In this document: piece by piece, positions 38,342-46,111 of the stretch | Position numbering within the stretch: the stretch's first letter is position 1 | Layout of the letters: every line of letters starts with the position of its first letter | NCBI GenBank assembly: GCA_963721115.1 | Contig: CAVRIA010000004.1 | Coordinates: 930,001 to 994,000, forward strand | DNA length: 64,000 nt | Source: CAVRIA01 sp963721115 | Lineage (GTDB): Bacteria > Desulfobacterota > Binatia > HRBIN30 > CADEER01 | Direction: 5' to 3' | The notes under the pieces: generated by a model | The model's input: the letters and a program-made list of their open reading frames with translations, nothing else | The model's database searches: none | What the model was told of the DNA's origin: nothing | Made by a program: the position numbers and the translations under genes

Positions 38342-38779
38342 ATGACCGCAAGTAATACGAAACCCCGCGGGCAGTCGCCGCGGTCGTCGACCGTGAGCTC
38401 CGCCCTGTGGATCGTTCAGGGTCTGCTCGCGCTCCTTTTTCTGTTCGCTGGCGGAATGAAGCTGGTGGTGCCGCTCGAGAAGCTGGCGGGACCGGTGCCC
38501 CTGCCGGGGGCGTTCATGCGCTTCATCGGCGTAGCCGAGGTGCTCGGCGCGATCGGCCTGATCCTCCCGCAGCTCCTGGGCATCCGGCCGGGCCTCACTC
38601 CGTTGGCCGCCGCTGGGCTGCTCATCATCATGATCGGTGCGACGGCGGTCACGCTGGCGGGAGGCGACTTCGCCCACGTCGCGATCCCGCTGGTGGTGGG
38701 GCTCCTGGCGGCGTTCGTGGCGTACGGCCGCTGGCGCCTGGCGCCGTATTCCGGATCGTCTGAGCCGCGGGTCGAGTGA
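38342..38779 (+). CDS. DoxX-family membrane protein
   Basis: A 145-aa protein with four hydrophobic helices (about 23-40, 58-78, 88-108, 113-130). The DoxX pattern is ALLFLFAGGMKLVVPLEKL followed by FIGVAEVLGAIGLILP. Family members are linked to quinol or thiol oxidation and redox stress, but most are uncharacterised. SD GGAGGAG precedes ATG 38342. It follows the BNR/MoaD pair by 24 bases and may be in the same operon. Confidence 0.85.
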   Translation: MTASNTKPRGQSPRSSTVSSALWIVQGLLALLFLFAGGMKLVVPLEKLAGPVPLPGAFMRFIGVAEVLGAIGLILPQLLGIRPGLTPLAAAGLLIIMIGATAVTLAGGDFAHVAIPLVVGLLAAFVAYGRWRLAPYSGSSEPRVE

Positions 38780-38912
38780 ATCTAGGCTGGACAGCTACCG
38801 CGAGTCTTGGCGGGACCCGCGCGAGGTCAGATCGGGTTTCACGCCACTCTCGCGTCAGATTGCCGTCGTTTCGGAGGTGCAGTCGCGCTCGCCTCGCCGA
38901 CGCGTCTCTCAT

Positions 38913-39248
38913 CTATGGCGCGGATTTCTGCGCCGCGAGCCAGTCGGCGAGGGTCTTCAGTTCTTCGTCCGATCCCTTGAAGGGCATCGGGTGCTTCTTT
39001 CCGTCTACCGTGGTCTCCTGTTTGACGACGCCGCGAATCCAGTCGGCGTCGTGCTTCGATCCGATTCCCGACAGATCGGGCCCCTTCGGCTTCGGCATTT
39101 TCGCCTCGATGCCCGCGCCCTTGACGGAATGACAGAGATTGCACTTGTGCGACACGAACAGATCTGCCGGCTTGTCCTCGGCGAGACCCGCTGCCGCATA
39201 CCCTCCGATGAACATTGCCACAGCGACTACCGCGACTCCGCGCTTCAT
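38913..39248 (-). CDS. Class I c-type cytochrome
   Basis: A 111-aa periplasmic monohaem cytochrome. Signal peptide VAVVAVAMFIGGYAAAGLA; haem motif CNLCH about residue 37 in LFVSHKCNLCHSVKG. The probable sixth ligand Met is in KKHPMPFKG. AGGAGG precedes ATG 39248; an in-frame start at 39275 lacks one. It probably carries electrons in respiration. No oxidoreductase partner is adjacent. Confidence 0.9.
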   Translation of the reverse strand: MKRGVAVVAVAMFIGGYAAAGLAEDKPADLFVSHKCNLCHSVKGAGIEAKMPKPKGPDLSGIGSKHDADWIRGVVKQETTVDGKKHPMPFKGSDEELKTLADWLAAQKSAP

Positions 39249-39459
39249 GAATCCTCCTTTCGTCGACTCTCGCATCCTCTTTTAGCCGATTTCGGGATGT
39301 CTGTGGAGGCCCTGACCGCAATTGCTGCCGGCTGGCGCGGTCGAGCCGGCGCCTCCCGACCAACGGCGATGACGATGCTCTCGACTCTTCGGGACGTAGA
39401 TCGGGCAGGCGGCGTTGCGTGCCGGAGCTGATAGACTGGAGCCAGAAAGCGAGGTGGGT

Positions 39460-40206
39460 ATGAAGAAGCCCGGAACGCGGATCGAGCTCTACTACTGGCC
39501 CGGCATTCCAGGACGCGGCGAGTTCGTTCGGCTGGCGCTCGAGGAGGCCGGCGCCGCCTACGTCGACGTTGTACGCGACCGCAAGAATGGACTGGCGGAC
39601 ATGGTGCGCTTCCTCGAAGGCGAAGAGCGAGGCGCATTGCCGTTCGCGCCTCCCTTCGTGAAGGTCGGCAGGGTCGTCGTGTCGCAGACGGCGAACATCC
39701 TTGCGTTTCTCGCGCCGCGGCTGCGGCTGGTGCCCGGCGACGCCGCCCTGCGCGCGGAGGCGAGCCAGATCGAGCTCACGCTGGCGGACTTCGTCGGCGA
39801 GATCCACGATACGCACCATCCGATCGGCGGGAGCTTGTACTACGAAGATCAGAGAGCCGCCGCGAAGAAGCGGGCGCGCGGCTTCGTCGGCGAGAGAATG
39901 CCCAAGTACCTCGGCTGGCTCGAGAAGATACTGGAGCGCAACCGCAGGAGCACCGGGCAATGGCTCGTCGGCTCCGACCGTACGTACGTCGACCTGTCGG
40001 TCTTTCAGGTGGTCGAGGGGCTGCGCTACGCGTTTCCGAAGGCGATGGCGCGGCTCGAGGACCGGACCCCGCGGGTGATCGCCCTTCGCGATCGCGTCGC
40101 GAAGAGGCGCCGCATCGCGGCGTACCTCAAATCGAAGCGTCGCCAGCCGTTCAACGAAATGGGAATCTTCCGCCACTACCCCGAGCTGGACGTGCCGTTG
40201 CGTTGA
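39460..40206 (+). CDS. Glutathione S-transferase, sigma/Ure2-like
   Basis: A 248-aa cytosolic protein. The N-terminal thioredoxin fold begins RIELYYWPGIPGRGEFVRLAL; the Tyr in YYWPGIPGRGE is at the catalytic-Tyr position of sigma-type GSTs. FAPPFVKVGRVVVSQTANI has the cis-Pro and the SQT glutathione-binding motif. The helical C-terminal domain ends in YVDLSVFQVVEGLRYAF. The substrate is unknown. A weak SD (GAGG) precedes ATG 39460. Confidence 0.87.
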   Translation: MKKPGTRIELYYWPGIPGRGEFVRLALEEAGAAYVDVVRDRKNGLADMVRFLEGEERGALPFAPPFVKVGRVVVSQTANILAFLAPRLRLVPGDAALRAEASQIELTLADFVGEIHDTHHPIGGSLYYEDQRAAAKKRARGFVGERMPKYLGWLEKILERNRRSTGQWLVGSDRTYVDLSVFQVVEGLRYAFPKAMARLEDRTPRVIALRDRVAKRRRIAAYLKSKRRQPFNEMGIFRHYPELDVPLR

Positions 40207-40707
40207 TCAGCGAACCGTTACTTCGACGCGGCGGTTGTTGCGGCGCCCGTGCGGAGTCTGGTTCGAGGCTGCTGCGTAATCTGAACCGAACTGTTGTGTC
40301 GTGATGCGCGACGCCGCGATGCCTTGCGAGGTCAGGTAGCTCGAAACGTTCGCCGCCCGTTGGGCGGACAGCCCGGCGTTGGTCGCTTCGCTCCCGACCG
40401 AGTCGGTGAACCCCTGCACCTGGATCATGGCCTGTGGGTACGGTTGCATCTGCTGGACGAACCACTGGAGCTGCCGTTGCGCGTCGTCATTGAGAACGGC
40501 GCTGCCGGTGGCGAAGTAGACGACCGCCGCGTACTTGCTCGCCTCGGCATGTGCCGCTTCCGCCTGTTGCCGGGCGGCCCGCTGTTGTGCCTCGAGCCGT
40601 TGGGTCTCTTGTTCGTATGTGCGCTGATAGGCCGACGGACACGCGCTCAGCGCGAAGCAGGCGGCGACCGCGAGCGCTGCCGCTGCTCGCTCGGCGAGCC
40701 GATTCAT
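40207..40707 (-). CDS. OmpA-like peptidoglycan-associated lipoprotein
   Basis: A 166-aa lipoprotein with signal LAVAACFALSAC. A short Gln/Ala-rich coiled-coil (about 28-60; QETQRLEAQQRAARQQAEA) is followed by an OmpA C-terminal domain (about 65-166) with VYFATGSAVLNDDAQRQL, VQGFTDSVGSEATNAGLSAQRA and GRRNNRRVEVTV. The last binds peptidoglycan diaminopimelate. Its start overlaps the stop of the EF-hand gene by four bases. Last gene of the envelope operon that begins at 42041. Confidence 0.88.
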   Translation of the reverse strand: MNRLAERAAAALAVAACFALSACPSAYQRTYEQETQRLEAQQRAARQQAEAAHAEASKYAAVVYFATGSAVLNDDAQRQLQWFVQQMQPYPQAMIQVQGFTDSVGSEATNAGLSAQRAANVSSYLTSQGIAASRITTQQFGSDYAAASNQTPHGRRNNRRVEVTVR

Positions 40708-41108
40708 CGCGGCTGTCCCTGGTAGGCCTCCACCACTTCGTCGATCGACAGCTCGCCGTCGTCGTTGTGGTCGGCCGCTTCGAACTGCCGGTAGCGGATA
40801 CGCACGAACTCGTGCAGCGACAACCGCTTGTCGCCGTCGAGGTCCGCATCCTTGAAGTCGCCCGAGTAGGGCAACCGCTCGTACTCGTCGACGGTGAGGA
40901 AGCCGTCCTTGTCGCCGTCGGCATTGTAAAAGACCTCGACGAGGCGAACGTGAAACTCTTCGAGGTCGATTGCGCCGTCTTTGTTCGTATCGGTCTCCGC
41001 AAACGCCGCACGAGGATCGTAGGATCCCGCCTGCTCCGCGCCGCTGCGATTGGCGGCGAGCAGGAGAGTGACGGCCACGAGAAGCAACGCTGTTTCGACA
41101 AGACGCAT
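40704..41108 (-). CDS. Exported EF-hand calcium-binding protein
   Basis: A 134-aa protein with a signal peptide (LLLVAVTLLLAANRSGA) and four EF-hand loops: DTNKDGAIDLEE, DGDKDGFLTVDE, DLDGDKRLSLHE and DHNDDGELSIDE. All four keep acidic residues at positions 1, 3, 5 and 12, except a Lys at position 6 of the third, where the usual Gly is replaced. The likely role is calcium binding in the periplasm. Neighbours are lipoproteins, and the coupling to the OmpA-like gene suggests they work together. Confidence 0.85.
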   Translation of the reverse strand: MRLVETALLLVAVTLLLAANRSGAEQAGSYDPRAAFAETDTNKDGAIDLEEFHVRLVEVFYNADGDKDGFLTVDEYERLPYSGDFKDADLDGDKRLSLHEFVRIRYRQFEAADHNDDGELSIDEVVEAYQGQPR

Positions 41109-41134
41109 GGGATCTCCTTCGCTCTACGCCCCGG

Positions 41135-41626
41135 TCAGCTCTGCTGGATCTGCCACGTGCCGTTCGCTTGGCGGCAGGCCGTCCCGTAGGCATTCTGCGG
41201 CTCGCCGCCGACCGTGATGGTCTGGTGGTACTGACGGCAGTACTGGCCGTTGGCGAGTTGGTACGTCTTGGTCGGCGTGATCGAACCGGAGTTGCCGGAG
41301 TCGGGGTTGTTCCAGACCGAGGCCTGACCCGCCGGGTTGCTCTCGAAGGCTTGCTGCGCCGCCTGCGCGGCCATCCGCTTGTCGCGATCGTCGAGCTTGT
41401 GCCCGACGAAGCCGCCGATCAAGGCTCCGCCAACGGCCGCCCCCACGATCGCTCCCGGACCGCCGCCGGCGAGCGCGGCGATGCCGGCGCCGGCGCCGGC
41501 GCCCAACAGGCCGCCCAGCATGGCCTTGGGGTTCTCCTCATAGCTCTGCTGCACGGCCGCGCAGGAGGAAAGCGTGAACGCCAGCACGACGATCGCTGCG
41601 ATGTTCGCCAAGGCATTGCGGTGCAT
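41135..41626 (-). CDS. Glycine-zipper lipoprotein with SH3-like C-terminal domain
   Basis: A 163-aa lipoprotein, signal IAAIVVLAFTLSSC. A glycine-zipper segment (GGLLGAGAGAGIAALAGGG and GAIVGAAVGGALIGGFVG; about 35-75) inserts in membranes. The C-terminal region (about 115-163; YCRQYHQTITVGGEPQNAYG, ACRQANGTWQI) is typical of the 17-kDa surface-antigen / RT0821 family. SD GGGAGGA precedes ATG 41626, and an extended frame to 41755 overlaps the upstream gene without support. Likely outer-membrane stability. Confidence 0.85.
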   Translation of the reverse strand: MHRNALANIAAIVVLAFTLSSCAAVQQSYEENPKAMLGGLLGAGAGAGIAALAGGGPGAIVGAAVGGALIGGFVGHKLDDRDKRMAAQAAQQAFESNPAGQASVWNNPDSGNSGSITPTKTYQLANGQYCRQYHQTITVGGEPQNAYGTACRQANGTWQIQQS

Positions 41627-41657
41627 GAGAGTCCTCCCGACTGTGGGCACGAGCGAG

Positions 41658-42041
41658 CTAGGGAGCGAGGTCGGAGAGAGCGTTGACGCGACCCGTCTGC
41701 GAGATCGCGTTGCAATCGCTGGCATCACTGCAGAAGGTCTCGTAAACCTGCTCACGGCCGCAGCCGCGCACGCCGATGGTGTGTTCGGAGCCTTCGAAGC
41801 GCCAGCCTTGGATGACCTTTTCGGAGAGAACTGTCGCCGTCACGTTGGGGCAGTTCAGCTCGAACCTGGCCCGACTCTCCGCCGTCCGCAGCGCTCCCGG
41901 CGAGTTCTGCACGACGATGCTGGTGCACGCACCTGCGAAGACGGCAAGGACCGCGCAGGCCACCACGTCCCTGGGCCGTACACGCCCGGGTCGCCGGCGA
42001 TCGTCGCAATGAGTCCAACGTTCATGGATCGGGCCGTGCAT
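41658..42041 (-). CDS. Small lipoprotein, Cys-rich, unknown function
   Basis: A 127-aa protein with an extended positively charged start and lipobox in CAVLAVFAGAC. The mature part has five Cys (ELNCPNVTATVLSEKV, GWRFEGSEHTIGVRGCGRE, TFCSDASDCNAI), so disulfides are likely. No family recognised. GAGGAGG gives good spacing to the ATG at 42041 (second of ATG-ACG-ATG). First gene of the operon down to 40207, with an 11-bp direct-repeat operator candidate 87 bases upstream. Confidence 0.65.
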   Translation of the reverse strand: MHGPIHERWTHCDDRRRPGRVRPRDVVACAVLAVFAGACTSIVVQNSPGALRTAESRARFELNCPNVTATVLSEKVIQGWRFEGSEHTIGVRGCGREQVYETFCSDASDCNAISQTGRVNALSDLAP

Positions 42042-42127
42042 CGTCATCCTCCTCGAGTGGTGCGGCATCCTTACCCGTTCCGGGCAGACGCAGCACCGTC
42101 AGCATCTTCGATGCCGTCGTCAAAGTC

Positions 42128-42160
42128 CGGAAGGTTCTCGGTAAATTCTCGGAAATCTGT
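42128..42160 (-). promoter_or_regulatory. Candidate OmpR/PhoB-type operator (CGGAA x3, 11-bp period), copy 1
   Basis: CGGAA at 42128, CGGTA at 42139 and CGGAA at 42150, each exactly 11 bases apart, with similar A/G-rich spacing. The same layout is at 45968. Winged-helix response regulators bind direct repeats at 11-bp spacing. It lies 87 bases upstream of the lipoprotein ATG at 42041 (81 from the alternative ATG at 42047). Confidence 0.5.
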
Positions 42161-42207
42161 CCGGCGTCCCAGAGCGTCGAGCCTACGCTTCGACCCCATT
42201 CACCCCC

Positions 42208-42930
42208 TCATTTGGTCGCGTGTGTCGTGTGTATCCCCACGAGGCGTGCGATCAGGACGGCGATGTAGAGCTGGCCGGTGATGCCTTCCAGCGTCGACAG
42301 CGTCCGCGCCCCCGCCGTCACCGGCGTGATGTCTCCATACCCCACGGTCGAGAGGGTGGTGAAGCTGTAATACTGCAGCAGCGGGACGAACGGCATCCCC
42401 GGTGGGTTCCACTGGGGCGCGAGGGCTGGCGAGACCGAGAATGCTCCCGGCGATACCAGGGCCAGGATGGAATAGGCGCTCGCCCACGCGACACCCATTA
42501 GAAAGTACGCACAGAGAGCGCCGACGATGGTGTCAGCGGTAATAATGGCGTCTCGCAGCACGGCGACCAGGATGACCAGGGTCAGAAAGCTGAGGAACGC
42601 GGTGCTACTGGCGAATGCCACCACTCGCGGGATCGGAGGGTTGGTCAGATGCAGGGACCAGTGGCACGTGAACGCGACCGCTGCGAACAACGCCGTCGGC
42701 AGGCGCAAGCGCGGCCCCACGCTCCAGAGCGCAAAGAGCAGCAGCACCGAAAAGGTCACGTCGATGAGCATCTCGCGCCAGCGTTGGTCGTCGACCACGT
42801 TGACGAGCGACGAAAGGACCAGCAGGACGACCATCAGTCCGGTGAATCGCCCGCGCAGCAGCGCACCGGCCGTGATCGAGGTACGCTCCCGCCACCGCTC
42901 CCGTCGATCTGCGTTCTGATGTGTCGGCAT
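42208..42930 (-). CDS. Ion channel-family membrane protein (K+ channel pore)
   Basis: A 240-aa inner-membrane protein. Four to five hydrophobic stretches occupy about 25-140, then a helix-pore-helix unit at the end: LLQYYSFTTLSTVGYGDITP, in which TVGYGD is a full K+ filter signature, followed by the last membrane helix. It is a separate channel gene from the rhodanese-channel at 8691 and has no regulatory tail. The start at 42930 has a weak ribosome site; an upstream in-frame start at 42999 overlaps the neighbour. Function likely K+ conductance. Confidence 0.8.
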   Translation of the reverse strand: MPTHQNADRRERWRERTSITAGALLRGRFTGLMVVLLVLSSLVNVVDDQRWREMLIDVTFSVLLLFALWSVGPRLRLPTALFAAVAFTCHWSLHLTNPPIPRVVAFASSTAFLSFLTLVILVAVLRDAIITADTIVGALCAYFLMGVAWASAYSILALVSPGAFSVSPALAPQWNPPGMPFVPLLQYYSFTTLSTVGYGDITPVTAGARTLSTLEGITGQLYIAVLIARLVGIHTTHATK

Positions 42931-42965
42931 TGGCTCTACGACTGCAGCGCGTGCCCTACACTCCG

Positions 42966-44390
42966 TCAGTCCACGCGCACCAACGGTGCCGGCTTCCACT
43001 CACCGTCCAGCGCTTCCTGCTTCGGCCAGTAGAGACGCATGACCAGGTAGATGGGACCGTTCGGTGCCGGCAGCCAGTTCGCTTCCTTGTCCTTGCCCGG
43101 CGAGTCCCTCTGGACGTAAATCGTCAGTGAGCCGTCGCGGTTCTTCTTCATCGACGGCAGCATCGGGGAGTTGATGAGGTAGCGGTTGATCGGGTTCTCG
43201 ATCAGCAGCTGCGTCTTGCCGTCATACATGGTCACCGACCAGAAGGCGTTCACCGGTGGATACTGACCGGCTGGAAAGGTCAGCGTGTACCGGTGTTTGC
43301 TGCCGTCGAGCTCGTCCCCATGGTTGTCGCTCTGTGCCATGGGGTACAGGGCTTCGGCCGCATCGTTGCCGAAGATTCCGGCGAGCGCGGCGGCGGCTCG
43401 CAGTAGATAGTCGCCGTTGTAGAAGGCGCGGTCGCCGAAGGCGGACGAGACGCGCCAGCCGTTGACCTCCTTGCCGATGGTCTCGCGCTTCTGCTTGATC
43501 TTCTCGAAGCCGTCCTTGATGCCGATGCCGACGGCGACCTTGTCCTCCAGCGGCAGCTTCTCGAAGTCGAACTTGCGACCCGGGGCGATGTCGATCTCGG
43601 CGAAGCGCTGCCGCAGGACCGATTCCGCCGCTACCTGCGGGCAGAACTGCAGCAGGAAGTTCAAATAGGAGAAGGCGTCGGTCTTGAAGGCCTTGTCGGT
43701 GAAGGCCGGCCATTTCGGGTCGGGGGCGGCAATGGGCGGCGGCTGGCCGAGGAATTGCGACAGCGTCTGTACCGTGTAGCCCGCCTGCACCTTCTTCACG
43801 TTGTCGATGTCGGCGGGGTTGAAGAGCTGCGTGCGGTAGATCGCCATGCCGAACTCGGTCTCCAACGGGAACACCTTGGCGATCCCTGCGGGCGTCGTGC
43901 CTTTCCAGCTCGGCCCCGCGACCATATAGCACCCGGCCCCGTTCCCCGTGGCCCGGCTGCCGATGTAGCCGACGTTGAACGTGTACAGGTCGACCAGCTG
44001 AACCGAGTAGTAGCGCCCTCTCTCCACCTCGGGAACGCAGAGGACGAGGGGCTCGGTGCGCAGATCCATTTCGAGCAGCGAGTAAGGGGTATCGCTGTTC
44101 GGCGTGACGACCGCCGTGTCCTTCGGCGTGAAGACGCGCCCCTCGCTGGCGATCTGGTTGAAGGGAGCCTTGTACTGGCTCGAGTGCTTGTCGATGACGA
44201 ACTCGTACAGCGCCTTGTAGTTGGCGATCATCGGGAAGCCGTAGATGTAAGCCGACTCGGCGATATCCTTGACCTCGAAGACACCGGGGCCTTTGCGGCC
44301 CTTGCCGCCCATGCGGGCGCTGCAGCCGGCGGCGGCCAGCGCCACGATCAGGAGGACGCTCGGAACGGCAGTTCGGCTCTTTTGCGACAT
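42966..44390 (-). CDS. DUF1254/DUF1214-domain lipoprotein
   Basis: A 474-aa lipoprotein, signal VPSVLLIVALAAAGC. Residues about 45-180 are DUF1254 (AYIYGFPMIANYKALYEF, PNSDTPYSLLEMDLRTEP, YYSVQLVDLYTFNVGYIG), and about 350-460 are DUF1214 (HRYTLTFPAGQYPPVNAFW, YLINSPMLPSMKKN, ANWLPAPNGPIYLVMRLYW). The two-domain layout is typical; function unknown, often near porins or lipid genes. Here it lies upstream of a porin gene, same strand, with an interspersed repeat in between. Confidence 0.88.
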   Translation of the reverse strand: MSQKSRTAVPSVLLIVALAAAGCSARMGGKGRKGPGVFEVKDIAESAYIYGFPMIANYKALYEFVIDKHSSQYKAPFNQIASEGRVFTPKDTAVVTPNSDTPYSLLEMDLRTEPLVLCVPEVERGRYYSVQLVDLYTFNVGYIGSRATGNGAGCYMVAGPSWKGTTPAGIAKVFPLETEFGMAIYRTQLFNPADIDNVKKVQAGYTVQTLSQFLGQPPPIAAPDPKWPAFTDKAFKTDAFSYLNFLLQFCPQVAAESVLRQRFAEIDIAPGRKFDFEKLPLEDKVAVGIGIKDGFEKIKQKRETIGKEVNGWRVSSAFGDRAFYNGDYLLRAAAALAGIFGNDAAEALYPMAQSDNHGDELDGSKHRYTLTFPAGQYPPVNAFWSVTMYDGKTQLLIENPINRYLINSPMLPSMKKNRDGSLTIYVQRDSPGKDKEANWLPAPNGPIYLVMRLYWPKQEALDGEWKPAPLVRVD

Positions 44391-44440
44391 GGGTTCGTCC
44401 TTTCGCGCTATCGGGTCCGTCGATTTTCTCAGAAACGAGG

Positions 44441-44518
44441 CTTCGACAAGCTCAGCCTGAGCGGTTGGGGGGTTGATTTCAAAGGACTTTGTCCGCCCGC
44501 CCTGAGCTTGTCGAAGGG
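44441..44518. repeat. Interspersed repeat B, copy 1 (TTCGACAAGCTCAG inverted)
   Basis: CTTCGACAAGCTCAG at 44441-44455 and CTGAGCTTGTCGAAGG at 44502-44517 are inverted copies about 45 bases apart, so the element can form a hairpin. Related elements at 54671-54723 and 59173-59282 share CAAAGGACTTT-type or TTCGACAAGC-type blocks. Intergenic only. Confidence 0.75.
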
Positions 44519-44573
44519 CGTCCTCGCATTTATCGACAGCCTCTATCAGAGGATGGGCGATGCGGATGTCTCG

Positions 44574-45881
44574 TCAGAAGATCGTCTGCAACCGCACGCC
44601 CAGGATCGTGGCCAGGCCTACGGACTTGCGCCCGACGAGGCTCGTGACCTCCTGTTTCTGGCTCGGCCCCACCACCTGAATGTCCGGTGTCAGAAGCAGC
44701 CACGGCGTGAGGGCGATCTTGTAGTATGCCTCGAAACCCCACTCGTCTCTCAGGAACGATCTGGTGGAGAACGGAACCTGCAATGTGGGGCTGTTGACGC
44801 TGCTGTAGTAGTAGCCGATGCCGCACTCATCGAGGGCGCGGTCGGGGAGGAGACCCTTGCCGCCCAGGCCGACGCTGTAGAAATACTGCACCGGAACCGG
44901 TTCGCCCTGGGAGGCGCCGAAGCGGCCGAACACACCGACGCCCTGGTTCGCGCCCTTCTCGTATAGATACTGGTCGAAGTTGTAGTACACGGCCCACGTC
45001 CCGTCTCGCTTCACGAGCGCGCGGTTCTGGATGACGAAGCCCAGGCGTTGATCGAGCGACGTGTACTTCTTGTTGGAATACAGCGCCCCGACCAGCTGGT
45101 GCCCGGTGCGCCCGAAGAAGCCGGTGCGCAGCCTTCCTTCGCCGACGACGAGCGGTCCCGAAAGGTCCTCGAAGCCGCTGGTCGTCGCTTTGCCGCTGGC
45201 CGAGAGGACCAGGAGCTTGACGATCGCGGCGTTGGGGTCCTTGGTCGGCAGCACGATCGCCCCCGCCCCCAAGGTCGAGTACGGCGTCACCAGCAGCGCG
45301 GGATTGATGTTGAATCCGAGATTGAGGAACTGCGTGTCCCCTTTGCCGTGGGCAAAGGCGTTGTCGTCGCCCGACATCGTGTCCAGCTTGCCAGCGATCA
45401 ACCCCGCATATGGCGAGAGGAACTGTGCGAAGGACAGGTTCGGCACGCCGAAGTTGTCCCCGGTCGGCAGAGGAAAGAGCTGATTGGTGTTGACCGGCAC
45501 CAGTGCCCCGGTCTTGCCGTTCACCGCGTCGGACCAGTTGCCCTCGAGCTCGAGCGTCAGGAAGCCCCCGGGCCACAGTCCCATCTTGCCCGTGTCGAGG
45601 TTGCCGGTGATGTCGCCGCGCCCGCCGTACTCCCAGGTCCCGTCCTTGCCGCCGCCGACGACCCCTTGCCCGATCTGGGTGAGGGTGGCGTCGAAGGTCA
45701 CCCCCTTTGCCGCCCAGTCGTTTCGGAAGCCCAACCAATCGCCGCTCAGCGTCGAGCGGGTGAGCAGATCGCCCGAGTAGGGGCGCGCCGATGTCGCTTC
45801 CCCGGCCGCGGCCGGCATGGCGCGCGACGCACCAAGTAGAGAAATGATGGCTGCAAGGATCACCGACCGTTTCATCGTCAT
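44574..45881 (-). CDS. OprB-family carbohydrate porin
   Basis: A 435-aa outer-membrane protein with signal peptide SVILAAIISLLGASRAMPAAA. The OprB region covers nearly the whole mature protein: LSGDWLGFRNDWAAKGVTFD, GGFLTLELEGNWSD, LSPYAGLIAGKLDT, GLGGKGLLPDRALDECGIGY, and a C-terminal end RLQTIF with terminal Phe, as expected for BamA recognition. ATG 45881 has GGGAGAGG six bases upstream. A repeat operator candidate is 87 bases before it. Which sugar passes is unknown. Confidence 0.87.
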   Translation of the reverse strand: MTMKRSVILAAIISLLGASRAMPAAAGEATSARPYSGDLLTRSTLSGDWLGFRNDWAAKGVTFDATLTQIGQGVVGGGKDGTWEYGGRGDITGNLDTGKMGLWPGGFLTLELEGNWSDAVNGKTGALVPVNTNQLFPLPTGDNFGVPNLSFAQFLSPYAGLIAGKLDTMSGDDNAFAHGKGDTQFLNLGFNINPALLVTPYSTLGAGAIVLPTKDPNAAIVKLLVLSASGKATTSGFEDLSGPLVVGEGRLRTGFFGRTGHQLVGALYSNKKYTSLDQRLGFVIQNRALVKRDGTWAVYYNFDQYLYEKGANQGVGVFGRFGASQGEPVPVQYFYSVGLGGKGLLPDRALDECGIGYYYSSVNSPTLQVPFSTRSFLRDEWGFEAYYKIALTPWLLLTPDIQVVGPSQKQEVTSLVGRKSVGLATILGVRLQTIF

Positions 45882-45967
45882 CGCAAACCTCTCCCGTGTA
45901 CATCCCACGGCGGTCAGCAAGTGCCGCTCCGCCGCTGAGGGGCATGCCACCGCCGGACTGGGAAGTC

Positions 45968-46000
45968 CGGAAGATCCACGGAAGATTTTCGGAAATCCGG
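45968..46000 (-). promoter_or_regulatory. Candidate OmpR/PhoB-type operator (CGGAA x3, 11-bp period), copy 2
   Basis: CGGAA at 45968, 45979 and 45990, exactly 11 bases apart, with flanks similar to the copy at 42128 (AAGTC before, CCGGCG after). It lies 87 bases upstream of the porin ATG, the same distance as copy 1 from its gene. The divergent P450 gene starts about 110 bases on the other side and could share it. Confidence 0.55.
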
Positions 46001-46111
46001 CGATGCTCTCTGAGGAGTCCGTGGAAAAGCACAACCTCCGGAGAAGCTCGGCGCACGCCCAGTGCACGCCCAGCCATCGCCTTCCCAAAGTGTGTCGAAC
46101 TCGTCTACTGT

